A stretch of DNA of 58,452 nt from Candidatus Woesearchaeota archaeon (GTDB taxonomy: Archaea; Nanobdellota; Nanobdellia; Woesearchaeales; UBA11576): positions 104,456 through 162,907 of the forward strand of contig JABGYH010000001.1 of NCBI GenBank assembly GCA_018675335.1, written 5' to 3'. Made by a program: the position numbers and the translations under genes. The notes beneath the pieces are model-generated. The model was not told the DNA's origin and searched no databases. It saw only the letters and a list, made by a program, of their open reading frames with translations. This document shows positions 1-8,731 of this stretch, piece after piece (the stretch's first letter is position 1; the number at the start of each line of letters is the position of its first letter).

Positions 1-549
1 ACTTCCGCTCGAACTACTTGATTCAGACTCAGCATCATCTTTAGGACTTTCTGGAAGTAATTTTTTCAACAAAAGGCCAACTAATTCTAAAACTCCATAA
101 ATTAATATCAAGTCAATAATTACCCACATCCCAAAACTAAGTCCCCCATACGTCCAAAGTATAGCTATAAACGCTAAATAATAAATTGGAGTAGGATACG
201 CTAGTGCGTAAGTTATTTTTGGTGAAAACTTATGTGCAAATGAAATGTAAGTAATAAATCCTGCATATGCAAGCACAAATAATACAACTCCAAATTTTGA
301 CCAAGCAAATTTTTCAAAATGATTTGAGAACATATATCTCATTAAATCTATATTTATCCAAAATAAACTAATTCCATTTCCAAGTGCAGTATTCCATCCA
401 AGTTCTTCTTTTTTGTGAGTATCAAAATACATTATTAAAACAATCCACAATAAAACTATTGGTGCAAGTACCCATAACGCACTCAAATCATTAAATGGTG
501 CTTTAATAATTTCTAAAAAAGCACTCCACATTGAATTATAAAAAGCCAT
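1..549 (-). CDS. multi-pass membrane protein, 3' end outside window
   Basis: An open frame reads from an ATG at 549 leftward off the window edge (183 codons seen, no stop). The protein starts MAFYNSMWSAFLEI and shows about five hydrophobic segments (roughly residues 22-40, 54-62, 83-100, 115-140 and 144-160). A Ser/Glu/Asp-rich, probably disordered cytoplasmic tail follows (PKDDAESESSSS). I do not recognise the family. It faces away from the gene at 709, and the 158-bp gap between them holds both promoters. Incomplete, so its full length and C-terminal domain are unknown. Confidence 0.7.
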   Translation of the reverse strand, partial: MAFYNSMWSAFLEIIKAPFNDLSALWVLAPIVLLWIVLIMYFDTHKKEELGWNTALGNGISLFWINIDLMRYMFSNHFEKFAWSKFGVVLFVLAYAGFITYISFAHKFSPKITYALAYPTPIYYLAFIAILWTYGGLSFGMWVIIDLILIYGVLELVGLLLKKLLPESPKDDAESESSSSSGS

Positions 550-708
550 TATCAAATAAAATAAACTTTTAACTATTAAAGTTTACTGTTTATATCAACC
601 AAATTAGTCAATAAAAAATCAAACAAACTAAAAACTAAAATTTTAATCTCCTACTTTTTTTATTAAATTTTTCACAAAACATTTATAACCAATAACTCTA
701 TTGTAAAA

Positions 709-1233
709 ATGCCTTTAGCAGTAACTCATATTTTATCAAGCATAATTCTTACAGACCTATATAGAGATTATATTACTAACCATAAAAAATTCTTCACACT
801 TCACACTATTTTCATAGCAGGTATTGGAGGATTACTTCCTGATATTGATATTCCAATAAAACTCATATTTAATTTATTTAACTGGACGATTCCTCAATTT
901 TTACAACATGGAGGAATTACTCACACACCTTTTTTTGCAATTCTTTTTTTAATTCCTGGATTAATTTTATGGGTTGAAAAAAAACAAAAGTTTGCAGCAT
1001 ATTCTTTTGTATTAGCATTCGGAATATTTTTACATATTTTTCTTGATTTTTTAATTGGTGGCGGTGCTGCTGAAGGAATCATGTGGCTGTATCCAATTTC
1101 CACGCAAGCATGGAGCATTCACTTAATTAGTTATTTTAATCTTGCAGATATTCCTGCAGCACTAGATGCCATAATTCTTTTAGCTTGGCTATATCATGAA
1201 GAAATTAAACATAAGATTACTGATTTTATTTAA
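709..1233 (+). CDS. YdjM/DUF457-type membrane-bound putative metal-dependent hydrolase
   Basis: A 174-residue protein with four to five membrane spans. It has the signature of the YdjM (DUF457) family: an N-terminal THILSS histidine, GGLLPDID around residue 45, HGGITHTPF around residue 68 and FLHIFLDFLIGGG around residue 108. The conserved His and Asp residues are thought to bind a metal at the membrane surface; the substrate of the family is unknown. A TATA-like element (tttataacc) lies about 28 nt before the ATG, which fits a leaderless transcript. Length is typical of the family. Confidence 0.75.
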   Translation: MPLAVTHILSSIILTDLYRDYITNHKKFFTLHTIFIAGIGGLLPDIDIPIKLIFNLFNWTIPQFLQHGGITHTPFFAILFLIPGLILWVEKKQKFAAYSFVLAFGIFLHIFLDFLIGGGAAEGIMWLYPISTQAWSIHLISYFNLADIPAALDAIILLAWLYHEEIKHKITDFI

Positions 1234-1513
1234 CAAAATTATTACTAACACAGTTAACTAAAACCTGTAATCACAAACTAAAACTAATTAATTCTGACTA
1301 GATATTATCAGCACCATTGGACAACACAAATACAAGCTCAAACTACTAGTAAACAAGCCAAAAACATCAAATTCAAGCTAATTCTCCTATCCATTGGACA
1401 CTAGACTTCTTGAAATGAGCTATTTAAACAAGTTAAACCCAATTAATGTAATATACTCAAAAAAAAAATGCAAATTAAAAAAATTTGATTTTAAAATAAT
1501 CGAGGTGAAAAAA

Positions 1514-1975
1514 ATGCCTAAAGTTTCAAAAGATATTCCAATCTCAGAACTTACTCTGAGACGATATGAAAAACCATATAAATTAGAAAAAAGAGATTTA
1601 GTAAAAAAACTCTGTTTAAGTTGTGGTCTTCTTCAACCAGGCGATTCCAGAGATGTCATTGTAGATGTTCTTCAAGTTCTTTTAATAGCCAAAAAAGACC
1701 ATCTAGAACTAAGTTCAGAACTTATTAAAGATAACGTAATCAACATAAGAAAAGCGGCAAATCTTCCAATGGTGGGTATTGCTTCATCAAATATAAGACG
1801 ACAGATAAAACGCCTAAGAGATATTTATTTGGTTGAAAAAATGAAAAATAATTATAGAATCACTGAATTTGATGATGTTTCAGTTATTTTCGATCAAAAA
1901 ATTGAACAATATCTTCTTCAATCAGTCGTGACTCGAGTAAAAGATTATTACAAAAAAGTAGATGAACATTTTTAA
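1514..1975 (+). CDS. conserved hypothetical, probable winged-helix DNA-binding protein
   Basis: The frame is open from 1394, but the start is placed at the ATG at 1514 because a GAGGTG ribosome site lies 6 nt upstream. The 153-residue product begins MPKVSKDIPISELTLRRYEKP. Its middle is helical, and a basic segment (SSNIRRQIKRLRDIYLVEKMKNNYRITEF) reads like the recognition helix and wing of a winged helix-turn-helix. The segment before it (KLCLSCGLLQPGDSRDVIVDVLQVLL) is probably the dimer or scaffold part. I do not recognise a named family. A regulator is the simplest reading, but this is inference. Confidence 0.6.
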   Translation: MPKVSKDIPISELTLRRYEKPYKLEKRDLVKKLCLSCGLLQPGDSRDVIVDVLQVLLIAKKDHLELSSELIKDNVINIRKAANLPMVGIASSNIRRQIKRLRDIYLVEKMKNNYRITEFDDVSVIFDQKIEQYLLQSVVTRVKDYYKKVDEHF

Positions 1976-2036
1976 AAAAAAAAACACAATATCCTAAAAA
2001 GAATAAATTACACCCCTAATCATATTAAAGAATAAT

Positions 2037-2046
2037 TTATATATAC
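2037..2046 (+). promoter_or_regulatory. TATA box of the HD hydrolase gene (leaderless)
   Basis: The sequence tttatatata is centred about 26 nt before the ATG at 2067. That spacing places the transcription start at the start codon. No ribosome site is visible between them. Confidence 0.6.
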
Positions 2047-2066
2047 ATTCAACCCAAACAATTGAT

Positions 2067-2525
2067 ATGCACATAATAGAACAAATTGAAATTATAGCAA
2101 AACAAGAATACGAAAAACATGATTCAAATCATCAGTGGAATCATGTAACTGAAGTTATGAATACTGGCCTCACTCTTGCAAAATATTATCCTAAAACAGA
2201 TTTAGAAATTCTTAAAATATCAATAATGCTACATGATGTAATTTATACAAAATATAAAACTCATGTGGATAATTCAGCAGACTTTGCAAAAAAACTATTA
2301 AAAAAATTAAAATATCCCGATAACAAAATAGACAAAGTTATAAAAACAATTTTTTCGCATTCAGGCCCTCATAGAAGAAAATTTGGAGACGCAGATTTTA
2401 TTGAAGGTAAAATAATTTATGATTCTGATAAATTTCGTTGTGCTTTATCAAAAGAAGGATTTGAAAAATATAAACTCAGATTTTACTTACCCGAAACATT
2501 AATATTAATTAAACAAGTAAAATAA
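2067..2525 (+). CDS. HD-domain phosphohydrolase (YpgQ-like)
   Basis: A 152-residue HD-superfamily protein. Metal-binding residues are visible in order: H of HQWNHVTEV near residue 23-27, the HD pair in SIMLHDVIYT near residue 55, a histidine pair in IFSHSGPHRR, and a late Asp in IIYDSDKFRC. Small stand-alone HD proteins of this type hydrolyse nucleotides or other phosphoesters; the substrate cannot be read from sequence. It is transcribed just ahead of the HemK-kinase fusion (43 bp gap). A second HD protein lies on the other strand at 3835, not closely similar by eye. Confidence 0.75.
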   Translation: MHIIEQIEIIAKQEYEKHDSNHQWNHVTEVMNTGLTLAKYYPKTDLEILKISIMLHDVIYTKYKTHVDNSADFAKKLLKKLKYPDNKIDKVIKTIFSHSGPHRRKFGDADFIEGKIIYDSDKFRCALSKEGFEKYKLRFYLPETLILIKQVK

Positions 2526-2567
2526 GCACCAAAGATTTAAATAATTCATTTATTTTTTATTTATAAT

Positions 2568-3806
2568 ATGATTTACGAACCAGAAGATGATTCTTATTTA
2601 ATACTCGACCCAATTAAAAAGTATTGCAAAAAAGAATTTAATGTTTTAGAAATGGGTACTGGTTCAGGAATTCTCTCATTTGTTGCTTCAAAAAAAGCAA
2701 AATCAGTCACGGCAATTGATATAAATCCTGAAGCTATTAAATATTGTAAAAAAGAAAAATTAAAAAATAAAATTAATAATATTAAATTTATAGAATCAAA
2801 CTTATTCTCCAAACTACCAAAATCAACCAAACATTCATTTGATTTAATTATTTTTAATCCACCTTATCTTCCTCATGACCCTAATGAACCTAAAAATTGC
2901 GCATTAGCAACGTGTGGTGGAAAAAAAGGTTATGAACTTATTCAAAAATTTCTCAATCAAGTAAATTTTTATCTAAAACCTAATGGTAAAATTCTTCTTT
3001 TATTTTCATCATTAACAAAACAAATTAGAGTTAATGAATTTTTAAATCACAATTTTTTAAAACATGTTATTATTGCTGAAAAAAAGATTTGTTTTGAGAA
3101 CTTATTCGTATATTTAATTACAAAAAATAAATTTCTTCAAATTTTAGAACATAAAAATATTTCTAACATCAAAAAACTTACTCAAGGCCACAGAGGGTGG
3201 ATTTTTACTGGAGACTACAAAAAGAAAAAAGTCACAATCAAAATTCAAAGAACTGATATTGATGCTAAAGGAACAGTTAACAATGAATCATCAGTTCTAA
3301 AAAAACTTAATAAATACAATCTTGGTCCAACAATTTTATTTTCTGATAATAATTATTTTGTTTATGAATACATTGAAGGAATTTTTCCTCTTGATTTTTT
3401 TGAAAAATCAAATAAATCAACAATTAAAAAAATAATTTTTGACTTATTTGAACAAATGTTCACACTTGATACACTTAAACTCAATAAAGAAGAAATGCAC
3501 CACCCAGTAAAAAATATGTTAATTACAACAACTAATAACTCCAAACAAAAAATACAACTCAAAGAGCAAAACGCACCACTTAAAGAACCAAAAGCAATAC
3601 TCATTGATTTTGAACGTTGTAAACCAAATCCTACACCTCAAAATGTAACTCAATTTTGCCAATTTGTATCTGCAGGAATTCTTCTCAAACTTTTTGAAAG
3701 AAAAAACATAAAAGTCAACACAGAAAAAATAAGAGAACTTGCTAAAGAATACAAACCAACTTATTCAAGAAAAACATTTGAAAAAATACTAAAAGAAATA
3801 AAATAA
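2568..3806 (+). CDS. HemK/PrmC-like N5-glutamine methyltransferase fused to a COG2112/Bud32-like kinase
   Basis: A 412-residue two-domain protein. Residues 1-190 are a class I methyltransferase: VLEMGTGSGILSF binds SAM, and FNPPYLP is the NPPY motif that holds the target glutamine or asparagine amide in HemK/PrmC/Mtq2 enzymes, which methylate the GGQ motif of release factors. Residues ~195-412 look like the archaeal COG2112 branch of small atypical kinases: HRGWIFTG loop, IKIQ lysine, HHPVKNML catalytic segment and LIDFERC metal motif (DFE in place of DFG). The kinase half holds a Lys/Gln-rich insert near residue 325. The pairing suggests linked control of translation factors, which is inference. 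Confidence 0.75.
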   Translation: MIYEPEDDSYLILDPIKKYCKKEFNVLEMGTGSGILSFVASKKAKSVTAIDINPEAIKYCKKEKLKNKINNIKFIESNLFSKLPKSTKHSFDLIIFNPPYLPHDPNEPKNCALATCGGKKGYELIQKFLNQVNFYLKPNGKILLLFSSLTKQIRVNEFLNHNFLKHVIIAEKKICFENLFVYLITKNKFLQILEHKNISNIKKLTQGHRGWIFTGDYKKKKVTIKIQRTDIDAKGTVNNESSVLKKLNKYNLGPTILFSDNNYFVYEYIEGIFPLDFFEKSNKSTIKKIIFDLFEQMFTLDTLKLNKEEMHHPVKNMLITTTNNSKQKIQLKEQNAPLKEPKAILIDFERCKPNPTPQNVTQFCQFVSAGILLKLFERKNIKVNTEKIRELAKEYKPTYSRKTFEKILKEIK

Positions 3807-3834
3807 AAAAAAGTATTCAAAACAATTCACAAAT

Positions 3835-4503
3835 CTAAACAACAGAATCCAAACCAATAAAACCACTTTCCCTCAATTCATCTTCTAACTGAAACAAAAA
3901 TGTATGTAAAAACATCACTCTTTTTTCTGCAAGGTCAACTGCAGTTTTTGTATTCAATATATTTATTGTTTTCAACAGTCTAGCATAAAACAAATCAATC
4001 GCATATCGCATTGGATCTGGTTCTCTTCCAGCACAAAATGGATCAATACAATCATAAAACTTCTTTTTCATTTGCCCTCCTGAACAAAATGTTCTCATTA
4101 TAGCAATTGCACCCGCACATTCTAGTCTATCTGCATCTTGTAAAATTTGTGATTCTTTTAAATCTGATTTAATTCCTTTTGAAAAACTATGTTCACTTAT
4201 TGCCCTAACAACCAACTTAATTTTTTCTTTTGGATACATAGATAATTCTTCAAGAATAATTTTGGAAACATTTGCGCTATGTTCTGCAGACAATTTTGAA
4301 CGAGCATCATCTTTAGGATAATTAATGACATCATGAAATAATGCTGCAGGCAATAAAACTTCCATGTCTCCTCCTTCAACTTCACTAATTAATTCAACAT
4401 TTTTCAAAACACGCAGAGCATGAAAAAAATCATGAGATGGATCATCACAACTAATTCTTTGTCTGGCTTCTAAAATTAATTTTTCTTTTAGTTTTTCATT
4501 CAT
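3835..4503 (-). CDS. HD-domain metal-dependent phosphohydrolase
   Basis: About 222 residues from the ATG at 4503; a GTG at 4515 is in frame, but the GGAG site lies directly against it, so the ATG is preferred. HD residues are seen in DPSHDFFHALRV, in PAALFHDVINYP, in AISEHSFSKG and in ILQDADRLECAGA. This matches the YpgQ/YedJ-type HD hydrolases, which act on small phosphorylated compounds. It is co-transcribed behind the hypothetical gene that ends at 4525 (short gap) and converges with the HemK-kinase gene. The substrate is unknown. Confidence 0.75.
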   Translation of the reverse strand: MNEKLKEKLILEARQRISCDDPSHDFFHALRVLKNVELISEVEGGDMEVLLPAALFHDVINYPKDDARSKLSAEHSANVSKIILEELSMYPKEKIKLVVRAISEHSFSKGIKSDLKESQILQDADRLECAGAIAIMRTFCSGGQMKKKFYDCIDPFCAGREPDPMRYAIDLFYARLLKTINILNTKTAVDLAEKRVMFLHTFLFQLEDELRESGFIGLDSVV

Positions 4504-4524
4504 TTTAACAAACACTCCAAAATA

Positions 4525-4989
4525 TTAATACTCTGCCAATTTTCTTAACCTGCGCAATGTTGAAGTAGGATAATTAACATAAACAACCCCATTTTCAAAA
4601 TTCCCCGAAACACTCTTCTCAAACCACCAACACAATCTTTCAGTTGATTTATCCAATGCTTCAAAAGTGCCAATACTTTTTCTTCTTAAACTCACATATG
4701 TTTCCTTAGCTCCAAAAACTAACCAATCATAAAACCTCGGTCCAGTATTTATGTACCCTTCAGAATCATTTATTTCTTTTCCAACCAACCAATCTAACAA
4801 ATTAGTTTTTGCAATTTCCAAATTTTCAACCATATCATAATAAGTATCAAATTCTATCTCGTATTGCCTACCACAATCAATAAACTGTTTTATTCCTTTT
4901 TCTCTTTCGCACTCAGCTGCAATTTGTTCTTGTTTATTTGATACAGTAGCATTAACCGTTCGTTCCAATTTACTTATCTCAACCACCAT
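4525..4989 (-). CDS. hypothetical protein
   Basis: A 154-residue soluble protein that I do not recognise. It has a strong GGGGGA ribosome site about 6 nt before the ATG. The N-terminal 60 residues are acidic and probably helical. A Trp/Tyr-rich second half follows (YDWLVFGAKE, LCWWFEKS). It ends in a basic stretch (TLRRLRKLAEY). It is the first gene of a two-gene unit with the HD hydrolase at 3835 and may serve as its partner, which is inference from position only. Confidence 0.55.
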   Translation of the reverse strand: MVVEISKLERTVNATVSNKQEQIAAECEREKGIKQFIDCGRQYEIEFDTYYDMVENLEIAKTNLLDWLVGKEINDSEGYINTGPRFYDWLVFGAKETYVSLRRKSIGTFEALDKSTERLCWWFEKSVSGNFENGVVYVNYPTSTLRRLRKLAEY

Positions 4990-5105
4990 TAAAATCCCCC
5001 TTCAAAATCAATGAATATTAAAACAACCTTCAAATATATCAACTTTATTCAATAAAAAGTTGAAATAATAAAAATAATTATTAAAAATTTAATAAAAAAC
5101 ATAAC

Positions 5106-5118
5106 TTTTATATATAAA
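5106..5118 (+). promoter_or_regulatory. TATA box of the tandem Lrp gene (leaderless)
   Basis: The sequence ttttatatataaa is centred about 25 nt before the ATG at 5137, with no ribosome site between. This is the usual geometry for a leaderless archaeal transcript. Confidence 0.65.
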
Positions 5119-5136
5119 CAACCCCCACTAACCATT

Positions 5137-6069
5137 ATGAGAAACTTAACACAATCAGAAAAAAAAGTTTTAGAACTACTCGAACAAAATTGTAGATTAT
5201 CTTCAAATCAAATTGCTAAACAATCAAGACTGTCCCCCGAAGGAGTTATAAAAATAATTAATAGATTACAAACTAATAAAATAATTATCAAGTTCAGTAA
5301 TAAAATAAATTATTCTAAAATAGGATTTAAATTATATCCAATTCACCTAAAACTTAAGAAAGTCACTAAAAAAACAATTCAAGAAATAAAATCAATTCTT
5401 AAATCCTCAAAAACAAACGTCTGGTACCGTTTTTGTGAAGGCGAATATGATCTCTTACTCAGTTTTAAAATATCTGATGAATATCAAAAAAAAGATATGA
5501 ACCAAACCCTTAACAAAATTTCAAAACACATACTAGAAAAAGATGTATCTCTAGTCCTAAGTGCTTTTGAACTTAGTAAACCATTCACAGAAAAAAAGAA
5601 AAGCAAAATATTTCAAACATATGATTGTGAAGTAACCCCTGAAATAATATCAGAACAAGAATTAAAATTAATTAACTGTTTAAAAGAAAACTCTCGAACA
5701 CAAATTATAGATATTGCAAAAAAACTAAAAATGAGTAGCGCAAGCATAATTACCAAAATTAAAAAACTCCAAAAGCAAAAAATAATAACTGGTTTTAAAA
5801 CAAAAATTAATGTTGCAAAATTAAATTATCAACCATGCATTGCATTACTTACTCTAGGACCCCACACGAAACAAGATTTATCAAAATTTATTACATACTG
5901 TCAATTAACTCCAGGAATCCATTATTTAGTTCACCAAATTGGAAAATATGATGTTGATGTAACATTTGATGTCATTAACGTCAATGAATTTTACAAAATT
6001 ATAGAGGACATAAGAAATAAATTTGAGTTTATAGAAAAAGTAAGCACACTAATCGCAAAAGACATCTAA
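5137..6069 (+). CDS. tandem Lrp/AsnC-family transcriptional regulator
   Basis: A 310-residue protein made of two Lrp-like units. Unit one has a helix-turn-helix at ~residues 5-50 (EKKVLELLEQNCRLSSNQIAKQSRLS) followed by a ligand-domain-like segment to ~150. Unit two has a second helix-turn-helix at ~178-220 (LKLINCLKENSRTQIIDIAKKL) and a second alpha/beta domain ending in the typical VSTLIAKDI tail. Classical Lrp proteins are half this length, so this is an internally duplicated member, a form known in archaea. It is likely a DNA-binding sensor of an amino acid or related small molecule. It faces the tfb gene at 6125 tail to tail. Confidence 0.8.
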   Translation: MRNLTQSEKKVLELLEQNCRLSSNQIAKQSRLSPEGVIKIINRLQTNKIIIKFSNKINYSKIGFKLYPIHLKLKKVTKKTIQEIKSILKSSKTNVWYRFCEGEYDLLLSFKISDEYQKKDMNQTLNKISKHILEKDVSLVLSAFELSKPFTEKKKSKIFQTYDCEVTPEIISEQELKLINCLKENSRTQIIDIAKKLKMSSASIITKIKKLQKQKIITGFKTKINVAKLNYQPCIALLTLGPHTKQDLSKFITYCQLTPGIHYLVHQIGKYDVDVTFDVINVNEFYKIIEDIRNKFEFIEKVSTLIAKDI

Positions 6070-6124
6070 CAAAAATAACTAAACAAAAAAATAGAAAGTA
6101 ATAAAATAAAAAATTTTAAAAAAT

Positions 6125-7054
6125 TTAGTCTCGTCTTTTCTTTTTCTTAACTTTTTTGATATCTTTTTCTAAATCAAGTTTGTCAAGTAATTCTTTATAA
6201 CGATTTCTAATAGTAACTTCTGTCACTCCCGCAACATCCGCAACTTCTCTTTGTGTTCTTTTTTCACCATGAATCAAAGCACTGACATAAAGAGCTGCTG
6301 CTGCAATTCCTGTTGGGCCTCTACCACTAGTCAATTCTGCTTTTTGTGCACTCTCAAGTATTTCTACTGCTTTTGATTGAGTTTCTGCACTTAATTTTAG
6401 ACTACTTGCAAATCTTGCAATATAATCTGCAGGATTACTTGGTAAAATTGTAATTCCCAGTTCACGAGTTACGAATCTGTATGTTCTTCCGACTTCTTTT
6501 TTCTCAATTCCACTAGCTTCACTAAGTTCATCTAATGTTCTTGGTACTTCATGTCTTCTACATGCCGCATATAAACTTCCAGCTACAACACTTTCCATAC
6601 TTCTTCCACGAACAAGTCCACGTTGTACTGCTTGAGTATAAATTCTTGCAGCTTCTTCTTCAACACTTTTTGGAAGTTTTAAGTAAGAACTTACTCTTTT
6701 TAATTCTGCGAGTGCCAGTTTTAAATTTCTTTCAATTGCAGTGGATATCCTGTATTGCCATTTTCTTAATCGGAAAAATTTGTTTTTTACTTTTCCACCA
6801 AGTTTGTACAAATCAGTTTTTTGTCCAACTTCAGTTCCCAATCCTTGATCGTATTGAGTATAAGTCATAGGTGCGCCAGTTCTTCTTCTTTTTTCAGCAT
6901 TATCGTCATCAAATTCGCGCCATTCTTGAGTAAAATCTACCATTTTATCTTCGACTACTAAACCGCAATCTTTACAGATGACTTCACCCTTATCTTTATT
7001 TAAGAAGAGGTTGATCCCCCCACATTCTGGACATTTTTTTACCATATCAGACAT
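6125..7054 (-). CDS. tfb: transcription initiation factor B (TFIIB homologue)
   Basis: A 309-residue archaeal TFB. The N-terminal zinc ribbon uses C8, C11, C27 and C30. The B-reader/linker follows (EWREFDDDNAEKRRRTGAP). Two cyclin repeats start at ~110 and ~205 (the second with GRGPTGIAAAALYVSA), then a Lys/Arg tail. It recruits RNA polymerase to TBP-bound TATA boxes and positions the start site. Length is normal and there is no intein. A GGGTGA site precedes the ATG, so unlike many neighbours it has a translated leader. This gene is one of the firmest markers that the organism is an archaeon. Confidence 0.96.
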   Translation of the reverse strand: MSDMVKKCPECGGINLFLNKDKGEVICKDCGLVVEDKMVDFTQEWREFDDDNAEKRRRTGAPMTYTQYDQGLGTEVGQKTDLYKLGGKVKNKFFRLRKWQYRISTAIERNLKLALAELKRVSSYLKLPKSVEEEAARIYTQAVQRGLVRGRSMESVVAGSLYAACRRHEVPRTLDELSEASGIEKKEVGRTYRFVTRELGITILPSNPADYIARFASSLKLSAETQSKAVEILESAQKAELTSGRGPTGIAAAALYVSALIHGEKRTQREVADVAGVTEVTIRNRYKELLDKLDLEKDIKKVKKKKRRD

Positions 7055-7406
7055 AATATATCACCCTACAATAGGTTAGTTAATAATAATCATCGTCAAT
7101 TTTTAAGACCTAGACACGTCTAAGTTGTTTTTTTTACTCACCACAACCCTTTTTAACACCGATAAGTTTTTAAAATAAAAGTTTTAATAAGATAGTCATT
7201 ACAACAGATTTATATACTAAAAAGGAGTACCACTATATAAAGCTTACGGTTTTAACCCCTTTTTTTAGAAAGCTTTTTAAATCATGCCAAAGAAGCTTTT
7301 TAAATGTTATTATCCTGATCAATAGTTAATAATTTCAATTTATAACAAACAAATAAAAAAATTACAAAATTTTATAAACGAATTAAATTCTCAAACGAAT
7401 ACACCT
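7055..7406. other. intergenic region between tfb and tRNA-Ser
   Basis: This 352-bp stretch has no convincing gene. It holds several TATA-like elements (7210-7217, 7235-7242 and, for the tRNA, 7371-7378). It also has two copies of a short direct repeat (agctttttaaat) near 7271 and 7291. A segment around 7219-7266 has AAAAAGG near its start and CCCCTTTTTT near its end and could fold into a hairpin with a T tail, but the evidence for a small RNA is weak. Confidence 0.4.
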
Positions 7407-7546
7407 GCCACGGTGGCACAACCTGGTACTGCGCTGGCCTTGAGACCCGCGCAAGGTTTTAAAAAACTGCTACTTGCGTACAAAATTCATTTTGCGAGTA
7501 AGCCAGTTTCCTTCGGGATATCCCGGTTCGAATCCGGGCCGTGGCG
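7407..7546 (+). tRNA. tRNA-Ser(UGA) with 56-nt intron
   Basis: The acceptor stem gccacgg (7407-7413) pairs with ccgtggc (7539-7545); the discriminator base is G, as expected for archaeal tRNA-Ser. Anticodon stem ctggc (7434-7438) pairs with gccag (7502-7506). The anticodon is tga at 7441-7443. A long variable arm with a tcc/gga stem (7507-7521) marks a class II tRNA. The T arm is cccgg-ttcgaat-ccggg. The anticodon loop is split after position 37 by an intron at about 7445-7500, which itself contains a cgcaag/cttgcg hairpin. A TATA box lies ~30 nt upstream. Confidence 0.88.
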
Positions 7547-7665
7547 TTCATTTTTTTCACATAAACAACCCCCACACCACAAAAGACCAAGTTCTATTCA
7601 TTTCTTATTTTGAGTGAAAATATATACACAATATTTAAGTATCAAGTATCAACTACTCAATAGTG

Positions 7666-8673
7666 ATGTATAAAAAATTAGTTTTGAAATCAGGAACTGA
7701 AATAGATAGAGTTAGTTCATTTGTAGTTCAATTAGTTGATGATTCACTAAATATTTCAAACCCATTCGAATATAGAGACAGAACACTAAGACAAATAAGC
7801 GCAGCCAAACTAAGCTCAGACTCAAAAGAATATTTACATAACTTAGTTGGAAGAGTTGTAAGAGCAAGAGCACTCATTAAACTTCTAGAAAATAAATACG
7901 GAATCAAACAATCAAATGAGTCATCGCCACTAGGTGCTGAAACTTTAATCGCAAAACCTGAAGGACTATACAAAGAACTAAGAAGATATATTCCTCAAGA
8001 AGGTTTAGAAATAATAACTCATAATGTGTTAGTAGGAATAAGAGTTCCAGATTATCAACGTAGAAACGATGAAAAAGGAACTTTAGGTATTGCCAGAGGA
8101 ATAGTTATTGATCCATTACAATTCGATCTTACAAGAACTGCAAGAAGAATTGAACGAGATTTAAAAACTAATTTTATGGCTATGAGTTATGTCATGCCAA
8201 CTTATGAAAAATTTTTAAAAATACAAGAACCTCATGAAAAAGACAAACTTCTCGCAGCATTATTTGGAGCACCAATGATTGAAGATACCTACTTACAAGA
8301 TCAATATTTATCAATTCAAAGACATGAAATGCGACATGTTATTGATCTTTTGCTTTATCACAGAAGTCAATTTACTGAAACCGCTGCAGATTTGTTCGCA
8401 GATAGAACTCCAAAAAACGGATTTAAAAGAGATTTAGAAAGAGAAGTTAAAAGAATTGAATCACACGCTAAAATATTTTTTTCTGATGCGAGTGAAGAAA
8501 AAGAAGAAAAAAAAGCTAAAATAGATAAACTAAATGATCTATGGGCAAGAACTAAGGCTGCTTATGAACAAACTGATTCTCTTGAAAATAGAACATTAAA
8601 AATTTCGTATTTACTATCAGTAGTTCCTGAACACCACATTCCAGAAGTTTTAACTAAACTTTCTCAAATTTAA
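7666..8673 (+). CDS. putative zinc metallopeptidase with HExxH motif
   Basis: About 335 residues; an in-frame GTG sits directly before the ATG at 7663, and a TATA-like aatatttaag lies ~30 nt upstream (leaderless). The notable feature is RHEMRHVIDLLLYHRSQFTETAADLF at ~residues 219-245: HEMRH is an HExxH zinc site, and the downstream Glu in ETAADLF is placed like a gluzincin third ligand. The preceding helical region contains Arg-rich segments (TRTARRIERDL). I do not recognise a named peptidase family, so the activity is inferred from the motif. It is followed at 58 bp by another unknown gene in the same direction. Confidence 0.6.
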   Translation: MYKKLVLKSGTEIDRVSSFVVQLVDDSLNISNPFEYRDRTLRQISAAKLSSDSKEYLHNLVGRVVRARALIKLLENKYGIKQSNESSPLGAETLIAKPEGLYKELRRYIPQEGLEIITHNVLVGIRVPDYQRRNDEKGTLGIARGIVIDPLQFDLTRTARRIERDLKTNFMAMSYVMPTYEKFLKIQEPHEKDKLLAALFGAPMIEDTYLQDQYLSIQRHEMRHVIDLLLYHRSQFTETAADLFADRTPKNGFKRDLEREVKRIESHAKIFFSDASEEKEEKKAKIDKLNDLWARTKAAYEQTDSLENRTLKISYLLSVVPEHHIPEVLTKLSQI

Positions 8674-8731
8674 AAATTCTAAAAACTCAACAACCCAAAT
8701 CTTTTTAAAACAACATCCCAAAATCTAACTT

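Noticed and set aside
7200-7300. Small RNA gene between tfb and tRNA-Ser
   Set aside because: A possible AAAAAGG/CCCCTTTTT hairpin and TATA elements are present but no conserved fold or family can be named; kept only as a note on the region.
7407-7546. tRNA-Leu(GAG) instead of tRNA-Ser(UGA)
   Set aside because: Reading GAG as anticodon breaks the five-pair ctggc/gccag stem, and the G discriminator fits Ser, not Leu.
7413-7613. 66-codon plus-strand frame
   Set aside because: It overlaps the tRNA-Ser gene and intron; the tRNA fold explains the sequence.
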